DNA from: Ciona savignyi
Lineage: Eukaryota; Chordata; Ascidiacea; Phlebobranchia; Cionidae
Direction of reading: 5' to 3'
NCBI GenBank assembly: GCA_000149265.1
Contig: CH003282.1
Coordinates: forward strand, 220,446-284,445
DNA length: 64,000 nucleotides
A program made the position numbers and the translations under genes. The notes beneath the pieces are model-generated. The model did not search any database and was not told where the DNA came from. It was given only the letters and a program-made list of their open reading frames with translations. The first letter of the stretch is position 1. Each line of letters opens with the position of its first letter. Below are positions 51,201-62,877 of this stretch, one piece after another.

Positions 51201-54200
51201 AAGCATGAAAAGAAAATGTGATCGCATTTACAAATTTACTTTCCATAAGTTTTATCTTTAGAAGCGTATTATATCTTGTTATTTCATATACACTTAGTTT
51301 TTTGTTATTATGCTCCTTTTTTATATCATGCCTTCTACACAAGTGAGATATAATACGGCTGCTAAGGTTATTGTTTAAATGTATTACAGCACCATGAATC
51401 ATGATTATCGTAAAATTCTGTTTGTATAATTAGGTTGGGTGTGTTAAGTAATTGAAGCATTCTTGTTGATAACAATGCTTATCGTGAATAACAATGCTTT
51501 TCACACAATATGCAAAACCAAAGTGTGAGCAGAATGCATATTCATCCAATTTCCCTAGTCTTAAAAATCCACTTTATACTTGTAGCAAATTTAAAACACA
51601 AACTTTTGTAAAATCTCCGGTATATGTGCCACAAAGAGTTCCATAGTCTCAAGCACAGCCATGCAACCAGTGTCACGCGACTGCGATGGGACGGATGATA
51701 ACATTCTCTCCACCAGTTTGTATGTGAGCTGGGCTTTCTGAATGAACCCAATGAGTTCAAGGTTGGAGCTAGGACCTCTGTAGTTCAACAAACTCTGCAA
51801 TGAAATAACAGTTAAGTAGAAGCAAGCTAAAGCAACCTGACTAAGAAATCATTGCGTTCTAAAAATTCTGGTAGTGCTCAAAAAACACCATAGCATTGCT
51901 ACCAGATATAACCAAAAAAATGGTATTTTATATTGTTTTTTTTTTTAAAGTAGAAACCTGTGGTGGTGGAATACAGAATTCTAAAATATGATTATAATTA
52001 TAATGCCTTTTGTAACATGCCAACCACGATGATTATACACAAGTAAGCAAAAAGTCCTTTTAGAATGGCAGGTCGAGGAATGTAGGCTGTAAAGATCGTT
52101 TATATAAGCATTAATAAATTGATGCTATAAATCCATATAACATGAACCTTAATTTCTGCATGGAGAACTTCCCATCCGTTCACTGTGTGTTGCCACTGCA
52201 CCATTTCCCCGTACTGACTGTACACTAGGTGGCCGATAGTTGAGCTTGGAATTTTCACCACATGACTTCCACCTGTGACAGTAGAGAGCAATGGTACGAA
52301 TTGGGAAACATTTTATTTCTATAACCTTCAGATGTCAAATTGGAAAAATGCTAACTAATAACTAAATGTTTTCAGTTAATGTTGATTACTCAGTCTTATG
52401 CGGGAGGTGGGTCTCATAGATACAATTTTTTAACCTGTAAACCCTAACTTTTAAAACTGATTTTATAATCATAACATAGGTAAATGATATATTCTAAAAT
52501 TTCTTAAACTAAAAATCACACACAACCTTTGCACAACCAGCAAAGCAAATGTTTACACCTACATTCAACAATCACTTTAAACAAAGTTAAGTTTATAGAA
52601 TTGACCACTAGCAGCAGCAGGGAGCCTCACCTGCTGTATGCAACGGTTTGGAATAAAGTAGTCTCCAAACAGAAGCATCTTCCAAACTCTCCACGTCATC
52701 TCGGACGCAGGTTTTCAGGAATTCAGCGAAAGACGGAAGATTTGATAAAAATGCATGAACCTGGAGTTTTACATTGGTTGGTAAAGTAGTAATTTAGCTA
52801 TTGAAAAAGACAGCTTGGGAAAATTGACATTGTAATTAATTTATTCAACATTTTGCAACTATTTCTAGCATTTTCAGTTAAATACGTTTTATGTTGGCAA
52901 ATTGTTTTACTCGAAATGAGAACCCAAAGTAATGAAAAATACAAGCGGGTCGGGGTGTGACTACAAAATAATGAGGTAAATCTGTATGTATATAGTTTTT
53001 GTCTAATTTTAGAATGTTATTGTCAAATAATGTCATGCTCATGTCCAGTTGAAAAAGCTATTACAGTAGGTTAACCATGATGGGGATATATAAAGAATGT
53101 TTGTACAATCCACCAAAATCTGATGTGTAAGAATATAATCCAAAAAGTATCTGACTCAAAAAACACGCCGAAAATCATCCGAGTTAGATAAAACCCTGGC
53201 CGAATGGTTAAATGACTACTAATACTGGATTACCAGACTTCAGTGCAATTTCGCAACTTACCTCCATCGCCGATGCTAATGATGATGTCATAGAGGTAAC
53301 CAAGAGCAACATCGGTTCGATGACTAAGGGAAAATATCCAGCGGATGACATCAGCAGTTGATCCAGACTGCTGCTGCTTAATCCCTTTGTCTGTTTTTAT
53401 TATTTTTTTAACATTTTTTACAATATTTAAAAAAAAAATTAGTACAGTCAATGATATGTGTGGGAAAACATGTATTTTGTCGTCATTTTTAAATTGGTGC
53501 AATTTGTAGGTAAACTAATATTTAGAGAACTTGTTAAAAAAACTTGCTGCGATTTTAATACTCATGACAATACAGGCTTTAATTTTTTAAATTGGGTTAC
53601 CAACACAAAAATATAAAATTAAATAAAAAAACAAACAAAGGTAATATTTGTGATTAAACAGGCAAAAAAACTATAGCAGAAACATCTGCAAATGTTTAAT
53701 AAAAATTTAAAAATCCTCACGTTATCTGATTGGCTCATAACTTCGGTTGCCACGGAGATGATGGAGGAAAAATCACCGAGCGTGTCTTCGTGGAAGGAGT
53801 TGGTGACCGATGAGAGAACGCCTTGCAGAACACGACGTGCGGTCAGCGAGACATTCTGCAATGAAGAGTCTTTACTTTGCATGGCTTAGTAGTAGTTGTT
53901 AAGCGCTGTGTCTTTAAACTAGAAAGTATATGGTTTAATCCTAACTGACCAAACACCTAATGATTTTTTCCTGACAAAGCTACTTACTCTAAAGCTGAAT
54001 TTAATTAGTTTGAATTAAAGTAGTTCAAATCAAAATTTGTTAAATACAAGTCTTAAGGACAGCAAAATAGTGCCAACCGAATAATTGTGGGTGGTAGTGT
54101 AATCATTGTCCACAAAAAAAAAACAGATTACCAAAATGACTGCTGTATTGAATATTTTGGCAGTCTTTTTTTGGAAGAAAGCCAGTCTATAACGGTTACT

Positions 54201-57200
54201 TAGAATCTTAAGTGACACGACAAACACCAAATCAATACAATAAAGAGAAAATTGTACAAAAGTGACCGATGGAAATTTGAAATATATACCTTGGGATTAA
54301 AACCATGTGCCAGGTAACACAACAGACTAACCCTACTGACGAAATAGTCCACTTACCGAGGTTGTATTAAAGGGGTACACTGAAAGCAGGTGGCCAAAAT
54401 GTTCCCAAACCTTTTCCTCGATCACCCGCTCCCCAAGCTTCTGTGTTGTGGGCCCCCCATGGTCCTCCATTCCCTACAATGTGGGGTGTGGTTATAGACT
54501 GTTTGTATGGCCTGTGTTGTTAAAGGTTGTTACTACGGCCGCATGGGTTATTTCCTAATTTATGAAATTTTTGTGGCATTATTAGTTATGTAAATCTTGA
54601 TTTATGTGTTATTCGGATATGTATGTAAAAGAGTAATATTTTTAGTATTTTTTACAGGTGTGGCTTATTTAAATTTTGCAATTGATTTAATATTAGTTTT
54701 AAGCATGTTTTAACACTTTCATTTGGCCTAACAACAATAATAAACACATCACAAAAAATCATACTGATTGTGCGATTTCTTAGCTTTCTATTGAGTGCGG
54801 TAAAATTGCACCTGGGCAGTTACGTGTTCGAAATAATCAATCCCGTTTAAATAATTAAAATATTTACCAAATTGGCAAACTAAACAACCAACCACCCACC
54901 AAATAACGAACAGTCGCCCATGATAAAACAAGCACAGAAAGATCTGGTTGGTCGAGAATGCTTTTTATGATGTCATCAATTGTTTTGAATGCTGATTTGT
55001 CCTTTATAAGTTGATGATCCTGGCTGGATTCGGATTCCTAATATTTGGAAGTTTAACTTATCAAAGCAAGTAATTCAGTCAGGGATAAAGAGCTTAATTA
55101 ATAATTGTTGCCTTCATAGAATTTCGTATACACAGTTTGAAAAATCTAAAAAATGTGTGTTGAATATGAAATATAATCAAAGTAGTTTAGGACCACAGCA
55201 TCTACTTATAAGGTCAACCTCTACAGTGTAACATAGGGATAAAAGTTTTGAGTGTTGTTTAAACAGCAATGTTGCCTCGAGGGTCGTGACCCAAACAAGG
55301 AAAGAAATTGAAAACTAATAAGCAAACAACCATTTCTAATGAAAGAGGCAGGTTTTATGTCACATAAACATGCATTAAGAGGTTCTGAGGTGCTTATATT
55401 TTTATCCATAATGATAAACTTGACATACATTAAGAATCAGACATTGTCATAGAAAAGTCATTTTTGGAATTCTCCGTTCATCTGAAGATACTTACAGCAA
55501 GAAAGTCCATGTCAAACCCTTCGATGATAATAATCTGCTCGAGTGCACTCAAGCATGACAGGAGTGGTGACATCATCCTAGGGTCAACAGCTTCACGTAA
55601 AGGGTGGTCGATTCCAAAACTGTGCTCTGAAGATAAAATACCATATGAAATCAGACAGTTTTATATAAAAAAAACAATTTTATTTAAGATGAACATTATT
55701 TTAAATAATTTATCTCCATCTTACACAAAGAAACATTATTTTTACCTTCACACAGGATTAAAATAAATGTAGAAATCAGTCTGTAAATTCCCCCACCTTT
55801 AAATAACTGTAGTAATGACACGAGGACAGCAGGTGGAAGTTCAAAGTGGGAGTAATATATGAGGATGATCTCAAGGACCTCGCATTGTTCTTTTACTTTT
55901 TGAAGCGAAAATCTGGTTTGAAGCTGAGAAATTGAAAAACAAATTGAATTCAGTGTTTGTTAAAAACAATCATTAAGGTAAATCCATTTAGACCAAGCAA
56001 TATGGATCATGGGCAAGAATAAAAGAATCTGTAAACAGTGACATAATATAAAACATTTATTTAGGTAAAAAGAAAGAAGGATATTCAACTTACAACCAGC
56101 ATCTCACTACATACTGTATTGTTTATGTAATTTTTACCTATCATAATTCATTTATTGTAAAAATATTACAATAAAGCTTTTTATTTACAAGTGTTTTATT
56201 TACAAACATAAGAAATAACTTGATAAACAACAACAAAAAATCACCTCAGGTGAACAATCCTGACCCCTAGTGGTGTAGGTTGGAAGTGTGACGTTGAAGG
56301 ATTTTTCGAGTTGCTTTTGTAAAGTTGGAACAAGGTCTGGCAGTGAACTCAGTGCTTCAGAATAAACTTTCTAAACAGCAAGTTTTGTTGGTAAGAACCC
56401 TCATAACAAAAAGAATGTACTTCACATATAAAGAAGGGGGGTATTGTCCTACACTCATGGGCGTATAGATAGATAGGTATATTAAGGAAACAAATTGGAC
56501 TTTTGCTAAGTGCACCTGTGCCAAATCCTTGCTATTGACTAAAAACATTCCTAAAAATGTCCTAAACATAATGATTTGACATTTAAAGTACAAATAGTAA
56601 ACCCCAACAATCATAATATAATGTTAACAGGGCTCGACATACATGCTTGTCCGCCTGTCCGGGACAGGTGATTTATAGCGTGGGACAAGTAAATACTGCT
56701 CGGCGCTTGTCCGACGGGACAGGTTAAAAATGCAAACTAAACGCTATTTTTACTATCCTTCACCGCCGTGTATATCTTCAAGTTCAAACCGTGTTAATCT
56801 ACGACCGTGCGCGAATGAGATTGCTACTATTTTGTTGCCCGTTGCTATTGTTACAAATAGGATTTATTAGCGGAGACGAGTTGTAAAGAGCTAACACTCG
56901 GGCGCAATCTTTGTGCGGCGAATATGATAAAGACCGATAAGTAATCTTCGCATCTGGTCATAATAAAGTTGTAAAATAAAATTAAACTCCAAAAGCGTGT
57001 GAAATAATCACATATCTTTTGTCAACGCACAGACAAACATCTTAAAATAACGCGATTTAATAATTTTCATCGGTTACAAATTATATTAAAGTCGAACGCG
57101 AAGTAAACATGCCATCCCAATCCGGGGTTTTCGTCTCTGCTTCAATAGTTAATTGAACAATTTTACCTATGGGTTATTAATTCTTAGTATTATTAAATGG

Positions 57201-60200
57201 TAATTGTTACAATTCGAGTGCAACATTAAAAAACGATTTCGAAAGACAGAGTAGCCTATGTTGTTTGTTAATATCAATCTTACGCGCATCTTCATGTAAA
57301 CCACAACGAAATAAGAAAGGCGATTCCGGTTTCCATGATAAGCAAGGCCAAAAAGCATCAAATTTCGGGCGAGAAAGATTCACTCGCGTGTGGAAGCTTA
57401 CACAAGCAATGCAAATTATGCAAAGTAAACATGGCTCCCAACTGTAGTTTGTATGACGTAACAACTGTTTAAATATAGTAATTATAATTTTGTAGGTCTT
57501 GGATTTGCTAACCGCAGCGTCGCTTTTTTTAAGATTTCGTAGCGGTGTTTATTGCTTTTGATCGGCGGTTTGACCCTAGGGTTACGTTGACCTAGATTCA
57601 ATACAGGACTACTGATGCACTCCCGCGCGCGTTTTTGCCATGTTCTTCCCATTACTAAGTACTAGCTAGAGAGAACAGTAGGCTAAAAACATCCGGTTAA
57701 CCGTTTTTTCTTTAATCGGTTAGCCGTTATAAGAATCTAGGTTCTTGCACAGCGCTAGCGATAGTATATTATTACTCGCACGGCGTGTGCTACGCGAGTA
57801 ATCACGCGAGTATTAAGACGACTTTTGAGGGGTGATTACCTAATCGCTAAATGGTGTGTTAATCACATGGGTCTGAAAACCTCGGGAAGGAAATTAAATT
57901 GTGAATATTTATGGGACAAGTGTAAGCTAAATGGGACAGGTCAATTTGGTACTGAACTTGTCCAACAGGACAAGGGCTTAAAAAATCTTTATGTAGAGCC
58001 CTGGTTAATAAACTTGAAGTAAAACAACAAATTTACCAAGACATGGCTGTGCCTGCCCACTTTTATTAAACACTGAAATAAAGAAATATTAACCTGGAAA
58101 GGATGGCTTTCATCTTGAAAGAATCCAATGATTGGTGAGATTGTTCGCAGCAAGTATAGTCTGTGAGAATAAACTTATGTATGTCGATTTGTCGATATAC
58201 TTACACAATTATTTTTAAAACCTTATAGTGAAACATAATAACTACCACAAACAACCACGCCATTCAACACCACAATTACTGTATCCTGAAGAAATCATCA
58301 ATAATGCCAAAATGGTGCACTGAGATTTAACTTATTGAGTATGAAAGACGAAAAAACTATGAACTTTAAAAATACCATAAAAAGAACAAATTGCATTTTA
58401 TCACTTCCTTTTCGTATGTATTTAAAAACTACAATATGTAATATGCACGTTTGCAAACCATGGCAACTCAATCATGTCAAATATTTATCGCTGACAATAA
58501 AATAACACAATTAGTCAATCAAACCTTTCAGTAAAATAATGGTTAGCTAGTTCGCCAAGCAGCGTGGAACTGCTTCGTTCATCACCAAGAGTTTCACGCA
58601 ACTTCTGTCTGGAGCCGTGGAAGAATGAGCGAGCATATTGTCGAATCAGCTCATGCGTTTGTTGGCAATCTAAATTCTGTTGGTGGTCGTTTGGGTAATG
58701 GATAGCCTACTTGTTGTTCTCAAAACTTTACATGGTTTCACTCAATTGGATATATACCTGGGTATTTCTAAGGCATAAGTACACATAAATTTTAACAAAT
58801 CAATGGAAATTTGTGTTATTACTACATTGAGTTGGAGTTTAAAAATATGTTTTAATTTCGGTATTATTATCTATTTTATCTTGTAGTATAAACCTATAGT
58901 CATACTTGCATGTTGGATACAGCATCGGGAATGATGATGATAAAGTATCAGAAGCTATTAAACATGTGATATTTAGGTTTTTTTTTAAATATGCAGTTAA
59001 CGAGACTGTTTTAATATAGAATTGAGAGTTTTTTTAGTTCAGCACCTAAGGATACACAACCAACTATGCAAACAGCTGGATTAAATGAACCCATTTAAAT
59101 GAATCAATGCAGCATAATAATATGACTTAAAGTATATATATTGTAATTAATACTTAAAAACCTTATTTAAAACTAGGCATCATTCTGGAAGTTTGGGTGA
59201 AAATTTTTCAAAAAATATTCTTACCAATAATTTCGAAGCTTTTAAGACGAATTTCTTTAGATTTTCCGACACTTTTGAATCTTTTTTAAAACTAGTCGAA
59301 GAATTTTCACTGCAAAATTCAACTTTAAATACTATACACAATAGTTATGTTGTGTGATGTGTGAATCAATGCCGACACAGACTTATACACTAAACGATAA
59401 TGGGCAAATATATGTTTATGAATATAAATAGGAATGCTGGTAGCAAAAACAGCTGAAGTAGCTTTTTAGAAGAAAAATTTGCTGTTCTCAAAAAAAAACA
59501 ATTAATAAATATATATTATTAATAAAATTGTAAAACATGCATTACAAAAATATAAAACAGAATTGTATAATTACTTAGAAAACAAGATCAAGTTAAGACA
59601 ATAACACAAAATATAAATAAAGGAGAGGAACATAAAATGCCAGGGATAATGGCATGAGGATTCTTCACAACCGGTATCCAGAATGTTTGATTAATTTTCC
59701 AACCTGTAAGGTTTGTAGTAGTCAAGACCCAATTTTAATGCGTCAATTGAATTGTTTAAATCTTTTGTTACAAGTTCTGGGTCTTTCATGCATGACCGAC
59801 CAGTGATAACAAGCCACAAATCTTGAAAACAACTGTCAAAAGAGGTAAATTTAGATCATTACAAGACAGGTGCTTAAAGATAGGTTTATAGCACTGGTAG
59901 TCGTAAGATTACTTACTACCACGCAAGAGTTCCGTTATTAAAGCTATTGCAGTGTTTTGAATATGGTACACATTGTAAGTTTTTTCTATCTAATCTACTG
60001 AGAGAAATAATTCTGTGCATAACGTTTTCTAGGCCATGCTTTTGGACAAAACTAAGCTGCTAGCAACAGGTTTTATCACAGTAACTCTTGTTTAAGGAAA
60101 CATAATGCCGTATAATCCAATCAGTGGGAAGAATAGGACATTAAAGTTTAAAATCTGTAATTGTGAAACCGCATGGTCCTTTGCTCGTTATTACACGGAA

Positions 60201-60680
60201 AATCGTCAGATAATATTTGTGAGCACCAGCGGATATCAAAAGTATATACGAGTATTATTAAAATATCAAACTATATGCATATTAAACAGTTAGAAACAAT
60301 TTAAACTTTACTTACATAAGGTTATTCATGATTTTTATCCACTTTCGTAACTTACCAAGCTTTTTAACATACGATGCTAGCACACTCGCTGGCAAAACTT
60401 ACCAAAGAAGTGTTGCCAAACACATTTTATTCGTTAATATTACAGAGCGTAAAATCACCCAGATAAATTTTAAGGTAATTTATTAACACAATTCTAAATA
60501 TTTACTCAAACCACTCCTATAACTTTAAATTATATAAAATTATAGGTTAAATGTTTATTACAAATTGGAATATAGTACGAGAACACTGGTTTGTGAAAAT
60601 CAATTACGTCACGTTGTGTACTTTACAATGTGAAGAATGCAAAGCGCCAAGGGAGATACCGCATACCGGTAAGTAAACAT
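36245..60680 (-). CDS. NUP188: Nucleoporin NUP188, about 37 exons, interrupted by an assembly gap
   Basis: Inner-ring scaffold nucleoporin. Exons, 5' to 3': 60667-60680 (tentative start), 59704-59832, 59225-59309, 58525-58676, 58094-58160, 56245-56370, 55797-55923, 55496-55626, 54900-55037, 54357-54473, 53721-53855, 53262-53390, 52631-52760, 52148-52272, 51604-51794, 50948-51149, 50741-50802, gap, 50043-50074 onward, 49313-49614, 48730-48883, 44076-44231, 43747-43830, 43065-43208, 42460-42627, 41976-42076, 41409-41527, 40874-40986, 40431-40590, 39746-39894, 39301-39420, 38727-38942, 38209-38274, 37616-37748, 37224-37342, 36674-36838, 36245-36382. Phases join outside the gap. Landmarks shared with vertebrate NUP188: YYKPY, FFQDESHPF, APMSIHGSLGPDVAAIR, TQPGLLELFLDLE, DALDFIGVHSDR, SFGTLLSAANM and C-terminal LELVSAFVKHIM. 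About 1,566 aa are visible against about 1,750 in human; the gap accounts for most of the rest. The donor after 39301 (GTTTTA) is weak. Confidence 0.93.
36855..36990. repeat. Minisatellite of about 33-bp units in a NUP188 intron
   Basis: About four to five diverged copies of a unit like ATCTTGCTATATTAGGTTGG plus TTGGTTATGGCAT lie in tandem. They sit 16 bases from the acceptor of NUP188 exon 36838-36674, so they occupy the branch-point zone. Confidence 0.7.
42318..42438 (+). repeat. Decayed family-1 SINE, 3' part, in a NUP188 intron
   Basis: CCACACAGCAATAGCTCCAG, GGTAACCTTACGATTGCAC and GAACATAAATATCCTATAAA follow the order of the family-1 body and tail. It is antisense to NUP188. Confidence 0.5.
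45290..45465 (-). repeat. Decayed family-1 SINE directly upstream of the lectin gene
   Basis: On plus, AACCCATTAATCTACTGGGT and CGCTATTGCCTTGCCCGAAA are the reverse-orientation body blocks, and TTACGTTACCAGGGCC resembles the distal block. The element ends about 90 bases before the lectin start codon, so it lies in its promoter or leader. Confidence 0.5.
45554..47636 (+). CDS. Transmembrane C-type lectin-like receptor, nested in a NUP188 intron
   Basis: Type I membrane protein. Exons: 45554-45770, 45977-46192, 46301-46411, 47064-47145, 47214-47267, 47425-47636. Order: signal peptide MLINLILMNVFILVSA; C-type lectin fold with FYIGLN, YWLDGT, THWDDGDD, LCVTMGWDGGWH and RYTCQ; a Thr/Ser-rich mucin-like stalk (exon 3); one TM helix (exon 4); a cytoplasmic tail. 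The usual WND calcium triad reads WHS, so sugar binding may be lost or altered. The tail has several Tyr, including SIMYSEV, which fits an ITIM (I/V/L/SxYxxI/V/L). In this sequence exon 5 has an 8-A run (47218-47225) that breaks the frame; exon 6 is open only if one base is absent. The gene lies antisense within the NUP188 intron 44232-48729. The start at 45554 gives the best signal peptide. Ligand unknown. Confidence 0.8.
47645..47650 (+). terminator. Possible poly(A) signal (ATTAAA) of the lectin gene
   Basis: ATTAAA, the commonest variant of the signal, occurs 9 bases after the lectin stop codon. No AATAAA was seen nearby. Confidence 0.3.
50075..50714. other. Assembly gap (640 N) inside NUP188
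   Basis: A run of 640 unresolved bases. The exons on both sides are NUP188, and comparison with the vertebrate protein suggests that roughly 100 residues (probably two or three exons) are hidden or partly hidden. Open frames running across the Ns are artefacts. Confidence 0.98.
56628..58003. mobile_element. 1376-bp DNA transposon with TIRs in a NUP188 intron
   Basis: The ends are inverted repeats: CAGGGCTCGACATA on the left and TATGTAGAGCCCTG on the right, 13 of 14 matching. A 5-base direct repeat GTTAA flanks both sides (56623-56627, 58004-58008). Just inside each end, GGACAAG/CTTGTCC and GGACAGG/CCTGTCC motifs recur, at least four near the left end and four near the right, as expected of transposase-binding sites. 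The interior is richer in CpG than the surrounding intron and has no long ORF, so the copy is non-autonomous. CAGGG ends suggest the hAT superfamily, but hAT normally makes 8-bp duplications, so the family call is open. Confidence 0.8.
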
Positions 60681-61177
60681 TGCGGCAACGACGTTTTTGC
60701 AGTCGGCTTCGTGTCAAATCTAGGTTTTAACAGCTATAAACCCTTATTTTAATTAAGAAATTGACATAATATTGCTATAAATAGGTATTGTTAATACTTG
60801 TTCTTATTTATATTTACTCTGTTAATTATTATGTTTCTTTTCCCCACGATATTAAAGTTCATCAATCAAAATGAAATGGAAAGGAACAGCAAAAGACATA
60901 GGGTAGTCGTCAAATCAGCTGTCCCTTACAGGTAGCTATTTTAGCCAGCTAAGATGAGAATAAAACATCATACCTATAATATACCTGAAATAATCTTATG
61001 AAAAAAACAAGAGGTATAATAAGGTTGTGTAACAGAAAGAATATTGCCTAAAATAAGCACCATGTTTATTATACTTTACCTATGCTGTGTCTGGGATTTT
61101 CGTTGTGTTTTTTGCATCCTTGTACTTATTGGTGGTAAAATAAATTAAATGTTGGCATGACAGGATATTATAAAAAT
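60600..61177. promoter_or_regulatory. Putative shared promoter region between NUP188 and ACMSD
   Basis: The first NUP188 codons (tentative ATG at 60680, minus) and the ACMSD ATG (61178, plus) are head-to-head with about 500 bases between them. The segment 60640-60720 is CpG-richer than its surroundings (TGCGGCAACGACG, GTCGGCTTCGTG). A bidirectional promoter is inferred from layout only. Confidence 0.35.
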
Positions 61178-62195
61178 ATGAAGATTGACATACATAGTCA
61201 CATTTTGCCGAACAGCTGGCCAAATCTGAAAGAACGATATGGCTATGACGGATTTTTGCAAATGCAACATACTGACTGTGGCAAGAGTGAACTTATGAAA
61301 AATGGAGAGCATTTCCGAACTGTTGAGAAAATCTGTTTCTCACTGGAGGAGCGGAGTAAAGTCATGGACGCAACTTGCGTGACGGTACAAGCTTTATCAA
61401 CGGTCCCAGTGATGTTTAGTTACTGGGCGAAACCTGCAGACACTTTGGATCTTTGCAAAATATTAAATGATGATTTGTATTGCAGCATCAAAAAATATCC
61501 AAAGCGTTTTGTAGCACTTGGAACACTTCCAATGCAGGCACCAGAGTTTTGCTGTTCAAGAAATGAAAAGGTGTGCTGCAAGGAACTTGGGGTTTCCTGG
61601 TGTGCAGATTGGCTCTCATGTGAATGATTGGAATTTGGATGCACCAGAACTAAAGGAATTTTGGAAAACAGCAGAAGAGATTGGATGCTCAGTTTTTGTT
61701 CACCCTTGGGATATGGAATTAGGGGGCAGGATGAAAAAATATTGGGCCCCTTGGCTTGTCGGTATGCCAAGCGAAACTGCTCATGCCATTCAATGCGTGC
61801 TGTTTGGTGGAATCATTGAACAGTTTCCCCATCTTAAAGTCTGTTTCGCACATGGTGGTGGTGCCTTCCCATACACTATAGGCAGAATGCAACATGGGTT
61901 TAAATGTCGACCTGATTTATGTGCAACTGACACCACAGTGCCACCTATGGAACAAGTGGGAAAAATTTTTACAGACAGCCTTGTCCATGATGAGCGAGCT
62001 TTAAAGTATTTGGTCGAAATCATCGGTGAAAACAATATTATTTTGGGGTCGGATTACCCCTTTCCTTTGGGTGAACATCATCCTGGGAACTTAATTGAGA
62101 ACATTAAAGATTTTTCAACTGAATTAAAGGAGAAACTACTCTTTCAAAATGCACTTAGTTTCTTGGGACTGAAGTTGGAAGATTACTCTGAATAA
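61178..62195 (+). CDS. ACMSD: ACMSD (aminocarboxymuconate-semialdehyde decarboxylase), intronless, with apparent +1 frameshift
   Basis: Zinc amidohydrolase-type decarboxylase of the kynurenine pathway; it converts ACMS to aminomuconate semialdehyde and so limits quinolinate and NAD synthesis. Seen: MKIDIHSH with metal ligands H6 and H8, TVQALSTVPVMFSYWAKP, LGTLPMQAPE, GFPGVQIGSHVN, FVHPWDM, CFAHGGGAFP and LGSDYPFPLGE with the metal Asp. The match is end to end, about 338 aa against 336 in human. The reading frame shifts at the four-T run 61547-61550: three Ts would join the two frames cleanly. There are no introns, whereas vertebrate ACMSD has many, so this may be a retrogene. No other lesion or poly(A) tract was seen, so a sequence error or recent mutation is as likely as an old pseudogene. 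An ATG at 61157 is in frame but adds residues absent from the family; 61178 is preferred. Confidence 0.85.
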
Positions 62196-62877
62196 ACTAA
62201 ATTGAAATCTGCCAAATGTGTTAGGTTAACGAAATGGTTGTGGTTGTGTTGTAAAATCATGTATGAAACATACAGAGCAAACTGAGAATATTGATTTTCG
62301 GATCATATCCACTGTCCAATATATATATATAGCAATATGTGAGGTTTATTTTTAAGCTTTAAAATTACCCGAGACAGCAAGTGAGCTTTATTTCAATCTT
62401 TAAAATTACTAATAATGTTTTAATGAGCATTGTACATCTTTAAATATCACAAAAAATTAATTTTTTTTTAAATATGGCACTAATTTAAATTTGAATTTTG
62501 ATATGTTCACCTGTACATGCATTTAAACCGCTGCTATGCAATGTCAGTCTATTAGTGTACTACTCTGATTTGAGTTATTAGTTACGCAAATGTAATTTGC
62601 ATTAGTTACCACATGGTGTCTTAGGTATCTAATAGTGTGTGTAATTAAAGTTCAATAATGGGTGTGTATTTCAGGGATGGGTATATAATATATATGTATA
62701 TGTTCCAGTATAAAATACCACCCTACGATTATATATTAAATGTGTCCATAAATATGTTTTAATGGCTTACCTGTATTTTAAATACTTTTTTGCTTCTGGG
62801 GTGTTGAACTGGTTTTATGCAGAATGTTTTATTTAATGGTATGAATTTTTAAAAATTAGGTTTTCCTAAATTTTAAC
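62196..62877. other. Spacer between ACMSD and TMEM135
   Basis: AT-rich sequence with a short TA run near 62321-62330. It must hold the ACMSD 3' end and the TMEM135 promoter or leader. No exon and no clear AATAAA were seen. Confidence 0.5.

Noticed and set aside
57207..57464. Open frames on both strands inside the 1376-bp TIR element
   Set aside because: Short, overlapping, and without transposase motifs (no hAT dimerisation block, no DDE context visible).
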